The notes under the pieces were generated by a model. The model was not told the DNA's origin. It saw nothing but the letters and a program-made list of their open reading frames with translations, and did no database searches. The position numbers and the translations under genes were made by a program. This document shows, in pieces, positions 51,081-60,504 of a DNA stretch of 64,000 nt. The stretch spans positions 25,271 to 89,270 of the forward strand of contig CBDBIK010000008.1 of the NCBI GenBank assembly GCA_965206145.1. Reading direction: 5' to 3'. This DNA comes from CBDBIK01 sp965206145 (lineage in GTDB: Bacteria; Pseudomonadota; Alphaproteobacteria; TMED109). Within the stretch, counting starts at the first letter, position 1. Each line of letters opens with the position of its first letter.

Positions 51081-51970
51081 ACTTTCTGTGCCTTCAGCGA
51101 AGCTGCCGGGATCAGGCCGTTGGGTCGGAACAACAGGATAATAACCACCACACTCAAGCCGATCGGATCACGGAATTCCTGCAATTCCGACAGCAGGAAT
51201 GCGGCCAGATATATCTCGATAAAGCCTAGCAGGAATCCCCCGGCTACGGCACCGCGCAAGCTGCCCAAACCGCCTAAAATTGTAGCGATGAAGGCTTTGA
51301 CAACCGGCAGGAACCCCATATCCGGCGCAACCGATGAGCGTTGCGAAACCCACAGCACGGCGGCCACCCCGGCCAACAGACCCGAAAGGGCAAACGCCCC
51401 GGCAATGACGGTGTTGGCACGAATGCCCATCAGGCGAGCGATGTTGAAATCCTCGGCAGCGGCGCGCATGGCGATGCCGGTTTTCTGGTGCTTCAGGAAG
51501 GCATCGAGGAATATCAGCATAACAATGGTCGCAACAATGGCGGCGATTTTGTTCACACCGATCACCAAACCGCCAATGGTGACGCTATCCGACAGGATTT
51601 GCGGCAAAAGCACCGGCTGCGAGCGGGTGGAAATAAAGTTCTGGAACAGCACCTGCAGAATCATCGAGACTGCAAAGCTGGTTACCAGCATCGTCGCGCC
51701 GGAGCTGTTTCGCACTGGCCGAAAGGCAATGCGCTCCATCAGCACCGCCGCGATCATCGCAACTGCAATGGCCAAAGGCACGGCCAGGATGAATGAAATA
51801 CCGACAATGCCACAATACATCAGCGTATAGCCGGAGATGGTCATCAGTTCGCCGTGGGCGAAATTGATCAGTCCCATGATGGAAAACACCACCGCCAGCC
51901 CCAGCGCCAAAAGCGCGTAAGTGCCACCAAGGGAAAAGGCGTTTACGGTTTGTTGCAGCAGCAAGTCCAT
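51077..51970 (-). CDS. Branched-chain amino-acid-type ABC permease (LivH family)
   Basis: The 297-residue permease starts MDLLLQQTVNAFSLGGTYAL, the LivH N-terminus, and has GLINFAHGELMTISGYTL and the coupling region RAAAEDFNIARLMGIRANTV (near 170-190). A GGLGSLRGAVAGGFLLGF block follows. Its start overlaps the stop of the livF-type gene by one base. It is the single LivH of this transporter, paired with the LivM-LivG fusion encoded upstream. Confidence 0.94.
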   Translation of the reverse strand: MDLLLQQTVNAFSLGGTYALLALGLAVVFSIMGLINFAHGELMTISGYTLMYCGIVGISFILAVPLAIAVAMIAAVLMERIAFRPVRNSSGATMLVTSFAVSMILQVLFQNFISTRSQPVLLPQILSDSVTIGGLVIGVNKIAAIVATIVMLIFLDAFLKHQKTGIAMRAAAEDFNIARLMGIRANTVIAGAFALSGLLAGVAAVLWVSQRSSVAPDMGFLPVVKAFIATILGGLGSLRGAVAGGFLLGFIEIYLAAFLLSELQEFRDPIGLSVVVIILLFRPNGLIPAASLKAQKV

Positions 51971-52686
51971 TATTCGCCCCCCAGATACGCAGATTGCAGG
52001 GCGCCGGAATTGGCCAGTTCGGAAGCCAGATCCGAAGCGACGATTTTGCCGTTGGCAAAAACATAACCACGATCAGCAATCTCAAGCGCCATCGATACGT
52101 TTTGTTCGACAAGGGCCAGGGTGACGCCTTGTTCATGCAGTTTTGCGATCAGGTCAAACACCTGCCCGATGATTTTCGGGGCCAGCCCGAGGGATGGTTC
52201 GTCCAGCAAAAGCAATGTAGGGTTGCACATCAAAGCGCGCCCCACCGCCAACATTTGTTGCTGGCCGCCGGAAAGCGTTCCGGCAAACTGGTCGCGGCGT
52301 TCGTACAAGATGGGGAAAAGGGAATAAACCCTGTCCCAGGCCGCCGCCACCGCTTCTTTTTCCTTAATTGAATAGGCCCCCATGCGCAGGTTTTCCGCCA
52401 CGCTAAGGGTCCCGAATACCCGGCGTCCTTCGGGCGACAGGGTCATGCCAGCGGGTGCCAGGGTTTCGGGTACCCAGCCGGTGATGTCATCACCGTTGAA
52501 TTTTACTGTGCCGCTGGCCACCGGCACCAGCCCCACCAGCGCATTCAGCGTGGATGATTTCCCGGCCCCGTTGGCGCCAAGGAAGGCGACGATATCGCCT
52601 TCCCTGATTTCAAAATCGACCCCGCGTACCGCTTCAATCGGACCGTATCGGACTTGCAAAGACTGTACCGAAAGAAGCGATACCAT
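51970..52686 (-). CDS. Branched-chain amino-acid-type ABC ATPase (LivF family)
   Basis: The 238-residue ATPase has Walker A GANGAGKSS, signature LSGGQQQMLAVGRALM, Walker B LLLLDEPSLGLAP and LVEQNVSMAL, all typical of LivF. It follows the binding-protein gene by 12 bp and overlaps the LivH gene. It works with the LivG domain of the fused protein. Confidence 0.95.
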   Translation of the reverse strand: MVSLLSVQSLQVRYGPIEAVRGVDFEIREGDIVAFLGANGAGKSSTLNALVGLVPVASGTVKFNGDDITGWVPETLAPAGMTLSPEGRRVFGTLSVAENLRMGAYSIKEKEAVAAAWDRVYSLFPILYERRDQFAGTLSGGQQQMLAVGRALMCNPTLLLLDEPSLGLAPKIIGQVFDLIAKLHEQGVTLALVEQNVSMALEIADRGYVFANGKIVASDLASELANSGALQSAYLGGE

Positions 52687-52698
52687 CTGGTTTTGACC

Positions 52699-53832
52699 TT
52701 ACTGCAAACGTGGCTCAGGTATCAGCGAGGCGGTCGGGCTAGGCTGTCCAACCAATTCGCGTTCGCCATCCTTCACGCGGATCAGCGTCACCTCACGCAC
52801 CGGCATGCCGTTGGTGCCTTTGTAGGTGATCAGGCTGGTGGCGCCGCGCACGTTTTCAAGGTTCGCCATCGCGTCCCGGATTTGCTGTGGGTTGGTCGAT
52901 CCATCAGCCGCGCTTACGGCTGCGGCAATGACGGTAATCAGGTCGTAGCCCACCGCGTTGAAGACGGTTTCCGAGGGTTTGCCTGTGACGGCTTCATACT
53001 TAGCATTGAATGCTTCCAGCGGGCTGCCCGCGGTGGCGTGTCCCGCGGTGGTGAACACGACACCTTCGCCTGTGTCACCCAGCGAAAAGGTCGTCGGGCT
53101 GTCGATGCCGTCCGAACCAATCATCTGTGCGGTCACGCCAGCGGCGCGCAGCGCCTTCAGCATCGACGGAAAGTCAGGCTCGTAAGAGGATGTCATGATC
53201 ACATCGGGTTGCGGATCAAGCGCGGCAATGCGCGTGGCAATTGCAGAAAAGTCCGGCTGACTGATTGCGTGGGTGTCCTGGCCCAGAATATCACCGCCAA
53301 GCGCCGCGAACACATCGGCAAAATAAAGCGGCATGGTGGTGTATTGACTGTCGGGTGAATAAACAATATAGGCCGATCTATGACCCTGACCCCAGGCCCA
53401 TTCGGCGCTGACGGTGGCCTGCACGTTGTCGCCCGGGAAGTTGGCAAACATGTAATCACCCCCAATCATCGGCAAAGTCGGCGAAGACGCACAGGTGGAA
53501 ATGGCCGGAATTTGCGCCGATGAAATGGTGCCGATCGCGGCAAGGGACGGATCAGCGTCGCAGGGCAGAACGATCACGGAAACGCCTTCATCCGCCAGTT
53601 CCTGCACCGCGATGGCGGTTTGCGCCGCATCCGAACGCACGTCTTTTTCGATGAGTTCGATCACGATATTTCCGCCGATACCGCCGCCGGCATTGATCTC
53701 ATCCACCGCGATATGCAGCCCCTCAACCACCGGGCCGTCATAGCCCGCCAGTCCGCCCGTTTGCGCTGTGGCAAGGCCGATTTTAAGCACCTCAGCTGAG
53801 GCAGGAACGGCGAATGCCGTCGCCGCCATCAT
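52699..53832 (-). CDS. ABC substrate-binding protein (Peripla_BP_6), 5' end cut off by IS5 copy C
   Basis: The remaining 377-residue frame starts MMAATAFAVPASAEVLKIGL and matches LivJ/LivK-like receptors: TGGLAGYDGPVVEGLHIAVD, INAGGGIGGN and YDLITVIAAAVSAADG. The signal peptide lacks its start. On the far side of the IS, at 55091, ATG AAA AAA ACA CTA TCT GTA with a GGAG site supplies the missing codons. Joining across the TTAA duplication gives MKKTLSVLTMMAATAFAVPA in frame. Translation from the internal ATG would yield a signal peptide without positive charges, so the receptor is probably impaired. Confidence 0.9.
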   Translation of the reverse strand: MMAATAFAVPASAEVLKIGLATAQTGGLAGYDGPVVEGLHIAVDEINAGGGIGGNIVIELIEKDVRSDAAQTAIAVQELADEGVSVIVLPCDADPSLAAIGTISSAQIPAISTCASSPTLPMIGGDYMFANFPGDNVQATVSAEWAWGQGHRSAYIVYSPDSQYTTMPLYFADVFAALGGDILGQDTHAISQPDFSAIATRIAALDPQPDVIMTSSYEPDFPSMLKALRAAGVTAQMIGSDGIDSPTTFSLGDTGEGVVFTTAGHATAGSPLEAFNAKYEAVTGKPSETVFNAVGYDLITVIAAAVSAADGSTNPQQIRDAMANLENVRGATSLITYKGTNGMPVREVTLIRVKDGERELVGQPSPTASLIPEPRLQ

Positions 53833-53838
53833 GGTTAA

Positions 53839-55066
53839 TGAGACCTTTGCACGGACACATTGTAGGGTTTCTCAGTTCTTCAAACGGGCTTTTTTTTGAG
53901 AAAAATACCCAAAAAGCACTCAATCAGCCGTATTTGTTGGCCGATTACTCCATCTTTCCATCTTTTTCCATTTTTTAGGCACAACTTGCCTGCTGAATCG
54001 ATAAACCACGCTTGATATTGTGGGCGACGCACATCAACTCAAAACGCGTGCGGTTACGGCCAAGACCCAGGTAGCGGGCTTTGCCCATCCCGTAGTGTAG
54101 CTTGAGCACCCCAAAGACACGTTCAACCGTACAGCGTACCCCCGAATGAAGCCGATTAAACTTCCTCCCCTGTGCATCCAACGGCTTGTTCCGATAGCCA
54201 CGCTTGATGATCCGATTATCTATCTGTCGCTGCGCCAGCCACTGGTCGTGAGCCTGACTACGATAAGCACTATCCCCATAAACCGCCGTCTCATCGCCGC
54301 CTAATAAATCCGTAAAGCAATTGGAATCATGCACATTACCCGGACTGTAGTCGGTTGACTTGATGAACCCATCTTCATCCACATTTATATGCGCCTTATA
54401 CCCATATGTGCTTTTGCGCTTTCCATCCGACCCGGCTTTCACATTCCAGCCGGCCTCGGGGTCTTGGGTCGAATGACCTTCCTGATTCTTATGGGGACGG
54501 CATTGCTTCGCTTCAATCACACTGGCATCCACAATACTGACCCCTCCCGATTGGATGTAAAGCCCTTGTTCGCTCAATTGAGTGTTGATCTCACCCAGGC
54601 ACGCTTCCATCAAGGATAAGCGCTCCAGCGTTTGTCTAAACCGCCACAACGTCGCGTGATCCGGCACACATTCTGAAATGTCCAGACCGGTGAAGCGACG
54701 AAACAGCAGGTCTCGCGCCAATTGCTTTTCCAGTGCCGGGTCACTGAGCCCGTACCAGCTTTGCAGCAACAACGCTTTAACCATCATCAATGGTGGCCAA
54801 GCCTTCTCGCCCCGAGGGCTTGCATGAATACCTGAAAGCAGTTGCTCAAGGCGCGACCAATCGATTAATTCGTGCACACCATCCAGTTCTTTGAGCGCAT
54901 CATGCTCGATCAACATGCCATCCGCCAAACTGCGTTGCGTGAGGTTTTTCCAGGCCATTTCTTCTCCGGTGGGGGTATAGTGGTGGGATAGAGTGGTGGG
55001 TATAGTGCTTGAACCTATTATCGCAAATTCTCAACGCAGATTCTTGTGGTTTCGTGCAAAGGTCTC
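53839..55066 (-). mobile_element. IS5-family element, copy C
   Basis: The 1228-bp copy has inverted-repeat ends as in copy A and is flanked by TTAA on both sides (53835-53838 and 55067-55070). It lies in the signal-peptide codons of the binding-protein gene, in the same orientation as that gene, so read-through from the transposase could still reach the transporter genes. Confidence 0.93.
53975..54958 (-). CDS. IS5-family transposase (copy C)
   Basis: The 327-residue DDE transposase is nearly identical to the other copies, with small changes (LMEACLGEI, CFTDLLGGDE, VYGDSAYRS). The three catalytic acids remain, so it should be active. Confidence 0.95.
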   Translation of the reverse strand: MAWKNLTQRSLADGMLIEHDALKELDGVHELIDWSRLEQLLSGIHASPRGEKAWPPLMMVKALLLQSWYGLSDPALEKQLARDLLFRRFTGLDISECVPDHATLWRFRQTLERLSLMEACLGEINTQLSEQGLYIQSGGVSIVDASVIEAKQCRPHKNQEGHSTQDPEAGWNVKAGSDGKRKSTYGYKAHINVDEDGFIKSTDYSPGNVHDSNCFTDLLGGDETAVYGDSAYRSQAHDQWLAQRQIDNRIIKRGYRNKPLDAQGRKFNRLHSGVRCTVERVFGVLKLHYGMGKARYLGLGRNRTRFELMCVAHNIKRGLSIQQASCA

Positions 55067-55091
55067 TTAATACAGATAGTGTTTTTTTCAT
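55067..55091 (-). pseudogene. Severed 5' end of the Peripla_BP_6 gene
   Basis: ATG AAA AAA ACA CTA TCT GTA starts at 55091, with CCGGAGAAAGACCC just upstream, 24 bp after the stop of the LivM-LivG gene. It runs in frame into the IS; without the element it continues at 53834. Confidence 0.9.
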
Positions 55092-55115
55092 GGGTCTTTC
55101 TCCGGTTGGTTTTGG

Positions 55116-56900
55116 TTAATCTTGCCTGTTTGGGCCGAGATAGGCCTCGATCACGACGGGGTCGTTGCGAATTTCCTCAGGGGTGCCTTCGGCGATCAGA
55201 TAGCCTTCGTTGAGCACGGCAATCCGGTCGCAAAGCTTGTTAATCAGCTTCAGGTCATGATCCACGAGCAATATTCCGATCCCCAAATCTTCGGTCAGAC
55301 CGCGCAGGGTTTCCATCAGATCATCGGTTTCCTTGCGGTTCATGCCTGCGGCGGGTTCGTCCAGAAAAAGCAACGTCGGACCGCAAGCCAGCGCGCGCGC
55401 AATTTCGACCCGCCGCTGGTCGCCGTAAGAAAGCGTTCCGGCATCCTTGCCGTAGGCTCCCATAACCCCCATGCGTTGCATCGCGGCCTGCGCACGTGCC
55501 TCCGCATCCTTACCGCCCTTAGTGGACAGCGCTGCGACATAGACGTTTTGAAAAACGCTCAAGTGGGAAAACAGGCGGATGTTCTGAAAGGTCCGCGCGA
55601 TCCCACGATCGGCCATCTGGTGTGAAACCAGTCCCGACAGTTTTTCTTGGCCGCGATGAAACTCGCCCTGGGTTGGTGCCAGCACACCCGACAGCATGTT
55701 CATCAAGGTGGTTTTGCCAGAACCGTTCGGCCCGATCAGTCCGATAATTTCCCCCGGTTTCAGGGTGATTGCCACATCATTAACCGCAACCAGCCCGCCA
55801 AAACGCATGCTCATGTTTTTGGCTACCAGCGGCTCAGCGGTTCGTTGAATTGGCTGGGCGGCAAGATTTTGTTGGTCGGTTTGTTTGAGTGGAAACAGCC
55901 GTTCTTCCCATTCCTTCAAACCGGCAAGCCCTTCGGGCTTTCGAAACATGGCGAAAAGAATGATCAGGCCGATGCCGATCTGGGTGGTGCCGAAAACCGC
56001 CGGAATTTCCAGCCCGGCAAACGAAAACCCGCTTTCAAGGCGGCGTAAGACCTCGGTCACCGCAGTGATCACCACGGCACCCGTTACCGCACCCGTGACA
56101 GTGCTTATCCCGCCGACAATCAGCATGGACAGCAACAGGAAAGTGTCGTGGAAATAGAATTTTTTCGGGCTGATCGCGCCGAGAAAATGCGCGATCAACG
56201 CGCCCGAAAACGCTACCAGCGCAGCACTCAGCACAAAGGAAATCAGTCGCTCACGCCGGATGCGGATACCCACCGCACTGGCGGCAATCGCGTTTTCACG
56301 CCCGGCCCGCAGGCGCAGACCCGAAACGGAATCTCGATAAAGGCGAGCGGCCACCAGCGCAACGATGGCACCAATGGCGGCAACCCAAAGCGTGGTTTCG
56401 CGCGGAATGCCGAAAAATGTTTGCGATCCGCGTGTGACATCCCGCCAGCCGATGGTGATGCCGTGAACAATTATTAACAGCCCAAGGGTGGTGATCACCG
56501 TGGCCGAGCCTTCCAGCTTGCCAATGGCAGCGCCGATCAACAACGCCACAACTGAGGTCAGTAAAATGGCGACCAGCATGGCCGGCAACAACTCAAGTTC
56601 CGTTGTCGCCAGCCATTCCGGCAATTTCGGAAGCGTGGCGATTTTCAACTGGCTGGGCAGGGTCAACAACGCGGCCGCATATGCCCCTATTGCCATGAAG
56701 GACAGGTGCCCAAAACTCAGGATTCCGGAATTGCCGCTGTACACCCCCATGCCGACCACGGCGATCAGCGAAATGAAGAACACCGTCAGAATGCGTTCGC
56801 TGGCGGTGCCGAAAACGCTGGCCAAAACCGAAGCGGCAATGACCAAAATAACGATGCCAGCCGCGGAGGCAACAAGATGTTTAATCGGCGACGTGATCAT
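55116..56900 (-). CDS. Fused LivM permease and LivG ATPase
   Basis: The 595-residue product has an N-terminal LivM-type permease (about 1-325), with GNSGILSFGHLSFMAIGAYA and the coupling loop AVGIRIRRERLISFVLSAAL. After a linker (about 325-350, QTDQQNLAAQPIQRT) comes a LivG ATPase domain with Walker A GPNGSGKTT, LSYGDQRRVEIARALA, LLFLDEPAAGMN and VDHDLKLI. Such fusions are common in Alphaproteobacteria. The ATG at 56900 (MITSPIKHLVAS) is chosen because the upstream extension is low in hydrophobic or family content. Confidence 0.93.
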   Translation of the reverse strand: MITSPIKHLVASAAGIVILVIAASVLASVFGTASERILTVFFISLIAVVGMGVYSGNSGILSFGHLSFMAIGAYAAALLTLPSQLKIATLPKLPEWLATTELELLPAMLVAILLTSVVALLIGAAIGKLEGSATVITTLGLLIIVHGITIGWRDVTRGSQTFFGIPRETTLWVAAIGAIVALVAARLYRDSVSGLRLRAGRENAIAASAVGIRIRRERLISFVLSAALVAFSGALIAHFLGAISPKKFYFHDTFLLLSMLIVGGISTVTGAVTGAVVITAVTEVLRRLESGFSFAGLEIPAVFGTTQIGIGLIILFAMFRKPEGLAGLKEWEERLFPLKQTDQQNLAAQPIQRTAEPLVAKNMSMRFGGLVAVNDVAITLKPGEIIGLIGPNGSGKTTLMNMLSGVLAPTQGEFHRGQEKLSGLVSHQMADRGIARTFQNIRLFSHLSVFQNVYVAALSTKGGKDAEARAQAAMQRMGVMGAYGKDAGTLSYGDQRRVEIARALACGPTLLFLDEPAAGMNRKETDDLMETLRGLTEDLGIGILLVDHDLKLINKLCDRIAVLNEGYLIAEGTPEEIRNDPVVIEAYLGPNRQD

Positions 56901-57363
56901 TAAGAATCCCGTGGTTTCATTGCCTGAGCATAATTGAAAGGGATAACCGCCGCAACCCAGGTTGGCGACCGTATCGACCGACTGTCCGACCGTCCGACCG
57001 TCCGACGATTTCACGCTTTGTGACAAAATTGGGCTTTCAGGGTTTTCAGCGCCACTTGATCGGCGAGGTGGCGCAGCGTCAAAAATCTCCCATCGATTTG
57101 CAAGGGGCAAGTGCGTCGGTTCACGGCGCTTTTTAGAAAGTTTTCCAGCGCGGGCGAAAGGATATTGTTTCCAGCGCGCCAAAGTCGCTTCCGAAGCTGG
57201 CCGGAATACCGGTTGCGCAGATGAGCGCGTGATGCGTTATTATTCATTGGTTTGCGGCGCGGGCAGGCGAGGTTCTGGCCATTCCGATTGACAGCGCCAC
57301 GCCGTGGGACAGCCAGAATTGAATGATGGGATTCGGTGCGTCTGGATTTTAATGAGGACAAAG
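56901..57363. other. Divergent intergenic region between transporter and ligase genes
   Basis: No full gene is supported in these 463 bp. CCGTCCGA repeats lie near 56985-57006. On the plus strand a short frame ending RAGEVLAIPIDSATPWDSQN just before the ligase gene (stop near 57322) and on the minus strand a frame with QIDGRFLTLRHLADQ both look coding-like, and may be stubs of lost genes. Promoters of both flanking operons must lie here, but I see no clear pair of hexamers. Confidence 0.35.
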
Positions 57364-58677
57364 ATGATTAAGAACGCGCTTACCTTCGCTGCTATTTCGG
57401 ACCTTGCTGGCAAGGTGCGAGGCAAGGCATTTCCGGTTTCGGAATTGGAAAAACGCATGAAAAATGGGGTCGGCTGGACCCCCACGAATGTGATGATTAC
57501 GTGCTTTGATAGCATCGCCGACAGCCCATATGGTGCGCTTGGAGATTTGTTGCTGATCCCAGACCCTGAAACCAGCGTTGAACTGGATTTTCACGATGGC
57601 GGCCCGGTTGAACGGTTCATGCTGAGCGATATCACCGATCTGGATGGCAAGCCATGGGGGCTTTGTACTCGCTCGCTCCTGAAAAGCGCACTTGACCGGC
57701 TGAAAGCGGTCGGCGGGGTCAGCCTGATCTCGGCCTTTGAGCATGAGTTTCAGTTCAAAACCGGCGGCCAGCAACCTGGCGCGGCCTACACCCTGGCCGG
57801 ATTTTCCAGGCGACGTGTATTTGGCGAGGCGTTGATGGCCGCTTTGGAACAGAGCGGCCTGGTGCCTGATACGTTCATGAAGGAATACGGCGCCGACCAA
57901 TATGAGGTTACCAATGGGCCGGATCAGGGCGTGCGTTCGGCGGATCATGCGGTGATCCTGCGTGAGATAACGCATCTGACCGCCAAACGAATGGGTGAAG
58001 AAGTGACTTTCACCCCTATTCGCGATCCGGCAGGTGTCGGCAACGGTGTGCATATCCATATGAGTTTTATGGATGAAAGCGGCCAACCAGCCACGTATAA
58101 CCAAAACAGCCCCGCCGGAATGTCGGGCATCACCGCGTCGTTCATCGCCGGGATTTTGAAATATCTCGACAGCATTATCGCCCTGACCGCGCCTTCGGAC
58201 ATTTCCTACCTCCGTCTCACGCCCCATCGCTGGTCGGCCGCCTATAACAATCTCGGCTTTCGCGACCGCGAAGCTGCGGTTCGCATCTGCCCGGTTACGG
58301 CCAGCGATCCGGTTGGCATCGCGCGCCAGTATAATTTTGAATACCGCGCAGCCGATGCCGCTGCTTCGCCCTATCTGGCGTTGGCCGCGATCCTGCACGC
58401 GGGTGCGCAAGGCATCGAAGATAACCTGCCCGCACCGAATGTTACCGAGGAAGATTTGTCAATATTGCCTGCCGAAGAACTGGCCCAGCGCGGCTATGTG
58501 CGCCTGCCGGAAACCCTTGTCGAGGCGCTGCACCGATTTGAAAACAACCCAACCGTGTGCGGCTGGTTTCCTGAAGAATTTGCATCGGTCTACACAGCCC
58601 ACAAGCGGGGCGAGCTTGCCTTTGTGAAAGATAAAACCATTTCGGCGCGTTGTTCGGTTTATGAAGACGTCTACTGA
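57364..58677 (+). CDS. Glutamine synthetase family ligase
   Basis: The 437-residue product starts MIKNALTFAAISDLAGKVRG, with a GAGGA site 8 bp before the ATG. Catalytic-domain blocks are LISAFEHEFQF (metal-binding Glu), the metal/ATP segment GVGNGVHIHMSFMDESG, LRLTPHRWSAAYN and FEYRAADAAASPYLALAAIL. It belongs with the GlnA-like gamma-glutamyl-amine ligases rather than housekeeping glutamine synthetase. It is divergent from the ABC transporter operon that ends in an amidohydrolase. A gamma-glutamylation route for an imported amine is plausible. Confidence 0.9.
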   Translation: MIKNALTFAAISDLAGKVRGKAFPVSELEKRMKNGVGWTPTNVMITCFDSIADSPYGALGDLLLIPDPETSVELDFHDGGPVERFMLSDITDLDGKPWGLCTRSLLKSALDRLKAVGGVSLISAFEHEFQFKTGGQQPGAAYTLAGFSRRRVFGEALMAALEQSGLVPDTFMKEYGADQYEVTNGPDQGVRSADHAVILREITHLTAKRMGEEVTFTPIRDPAGVGNGVHIHMSFMDESGQPATYNQNSPAGMSGITASFIAGILKYLDSIIALTAPSDISYLRLTPHRWSAAYNNLGFRDREAAVRICPVTASDPVGIARQYNFEYRAADAAASPYLALAAILHAGAQGIEDNLPAPNVTEEDLSILPAEELAQRGYVRLPETLVEALHRFENNPTVCGWFPEEFASVYTAHKRGELAFVKDKTISARCSVYEDVY

Positions 58678-58692
58678 AGGGCGGCATCGGTT

Positions 58693-58785
58693 ATGGCCAA
58701 AAGGACCAAAATGACCAAAAGGACCAAAGCCAGACAATCCGATACTTTTAAGGGTCATCGCTTCCCAGCCGGACACCTCGAATAA
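58693..58785 (+). pseudogene. Possible IS6-type transposase N-terminal remnant
   Basis: A 30-residue frame with a duplicated KRTK segment runs into RQSDTFKGHRFPAG, which resembles the start of IS6-family transposases (FKGRHFPxEVI type), and then stops. The tandem GGACCAAAATGACCAAAA sequence shows a small duplication. The rest of the gap (58786-59098) holds only the coxB promoter region. If correct, it marks the edge of imported DNA. Confidence 0.4.
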
Positions 58786-59009
58786 GGGGGTATTTTGCGA
58801 GGGATTGGGGGAGCAAACCCAATCAATACAAGCAAATCCGGTCGATAAATGGGCGGTATTTTCTTGCTGAACTGGCGTGAATCCCGAAAATTCGCGCTGA
58901 CCTGAAGCGGCTGCTTAGAAATGGCGGCGGCTGGAACTGGATATGCGCCCCGGAAATTTGGTATATTGCGGGCGGTTGGCCGAGGTGCAATCGGTGGCTG
59001 GATTGCGGC

Positions 59010-59015
59010 TATAAT
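59010..59015 (+). promoter_or_regulatory. Candidate -10 box for coxB
   Basis: A perfect TATAAT lies 84 bp upstream of the coxB ATG. No good -35 is present at the usual spacing. A second TATATT occurs at 58962. Confidence 0.35.
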
Positions 59016-59098
59016 TGCCCCGCTGAGGGGTCGGGCGGCGGCGGGCGGCGAGCGCCGTCAGACTTCGAGCATTACACTGGAACGGTGGAGACAATTCA

Positions 59099-60232
59099 AT
59101 GAACCTGTATCAACGCAGCGTGCGCCCAGGGGCGGGCGCGCTACTTTCGCTGTTCGCGACGCCGCTTTGGGCGGACTGGGAAGTGAACCTGCCCCGGGGT
59201 GTTTCCGAGATCAGCAACGAAGTCTATGATATGCATATGATGGTGCTGTACATCTGCACCGTCATCGGCGTGCTGGTGTTTGGCGCGATGTTCTACAGCA
59301 TTCTCAGGCATCGCAAATCCCGCGGTGTGTCGCCGGCTACCTTCTCCCACAGCACCGCTGCGGAGGTCATCTGGACCGTCATCCCGTTCCTGATTCTGGT
59401 GGGCATGGCCATTCCGGCGGCCAAAGCGCTCATTAAGATGGAGGATACCAGCGGCGCCGATCTGACCATCGAAGTCACCGGCCATCAGTGGAAGTGGGAA
59501 TACGCCTACCCGGAGCAGGGTGTACGCTTCTTCAGCAATCTCGGCGAAGGCAGCCGCGAAGCCCGGGGGCTCAAGTCCGGCATTGACCCGCACACGGTGG
59601 ACAACTACCTGCTTGAAGTGGACAACCCCCTGGTGCTGCCGGTGGGCCGCAAGGTGCGCATTCTGCTGACTTCCAGCGATGTCCTGCACGCCTGGTGGGT
59701 TCCGGATTTCGCCATCAAGAAAGACGCTATTCCCGGCTTCATCCGCGAGATGTGGACCCTCATCGACGAACCCGGCACCTACCGTGGCCAGTGCGCGGAG
59801 TTGTGTGGGCGGGATCACGGCTTCATGCCCATCGTGGTGGAAGCGGTGTCCGAGGGGGAATTTGATGCGTGGGTGGGCGTTCAGCTGGCCGCCGCCGCCG
59901 CCGAAGCCGGGTCCGCCGACCGCGAATGGGCCAAGGATGAACTGCTGGAGAAGGGCGCGGAGGTGTACGCAACCGCCTGCGTCGCCTGCCATCAGGCCAA
60001 CGGACAAGGCATTCCGGGGGCGTTCCCGACCATGGTCGGGGTGCACGATAAGCTCAGCCTGGAAGAACATCTGAAGGTCGTGCTAAACGGCACCGCCGGC
60101 ACCGCCATGCAGGCTTTCGGCGCGCAGTTGTCAGATGTGGACCTCGCCGCGGTGGTCACATTCGAGCGCAATGCCTGGGGCAACGACAGCGGTGAGGTGT
60201 TGCAGCCAGCGGCGGTCAAGGCGGCGCGGTAA
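59099..60232 (+). CDS. coxB: Cytochrome c oxidase subunit II with fused c-type heme domain
   Basis: The 377-residue product has a signal-like N-terminus and two membrane helices (about 43-65 and 90-110). The CuA domain reads TGHQWKWEYAYPEQG, then the copper ligands in GQCAELCGRDHGFMP (near 225-240). A C-terminal cytochrome c domain has CVACHQANGQGIPGAFP (near 289-305) and a likely Met ligand in AMQAFG. It is the caa3-type form that carries its own heme c. coxA, normally adjacent, starts 2.3 kb later because other genes and an IS lie between them. Confidence 0.95.
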   Translation: MNLYQRSVRPGAGALLSLFATPLWADWEVNLPRGVSEISNEVYDMHMMVLYICTVIGVLVFGAMFYSILRHRKSRGVSPATFSHSTAAEVIWTVIPFLILVGMAIPAAKALIKMEDTSGADLTIEVTGHQWKWEYAYPEQGVRFFSNLGEGSREARGLKSGIDPHTVDNYLLEVDNPLVLPVGRKVRILLTSSDVLHAWWVPDFAIKKDAIPGFIREMWTLIDEPGTYRGQCAELCGRDHGFMPIVVEAVSEGEFDAWVGVQLAAAAAEAGSADREWAKDELLEKGAEVYATACVACHQANGQGIPGAFPTMVGVHDKLSLEEHLKVVLNGTAGTAMQAFGAQLSDVDLAAVVTFERNAWGNDSGEVLQPAAVKAAR

Positions 60233-60263
60233 TTTCGCAACCCCGCAACAACTGAGGTCATAA

Positions 60264-60504
60264 ATGGCAACACATATTTTTGACACGCACGAATCCGTGA
60301 AGGAACTTATTGACGCCGGCTTGCCGGAGAAACACGCGGAGGCAATCGTGCATCAACATGCCAAAATCATTAATGAGAATTTGGCGACTAAACACGACCA
60401 CGAACTACTGAAAAAAGAGTTGCTGATTAAACTCGGCATACTAATCGTGAGTAGTTTAGCCGTCACCATAGGTATCATCCTCGCCGTGGTGTCAATGATG
60501 TTAA
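60264..60504 (+). pseudogene. DUF1640-like coiled-coil membrane protein, 3' end cut by IS5 copy D
   Basis: The frame starts MATHIFDTHESVKELIDAGL and has AEAIVHQHAKIINENLATKH, the DUF1640 (CCDC90-like) pattern, then a membrane helix (about 58-78). IS copy D enters after codon 80. Removing it and one TTAA copy restores SMMLSNIAV and a stop at 61773, so only the last five residues were lost. With the IS the frame runs on for 20 foreign residues. The protein may still be partly functional. Confidence 0.82.
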
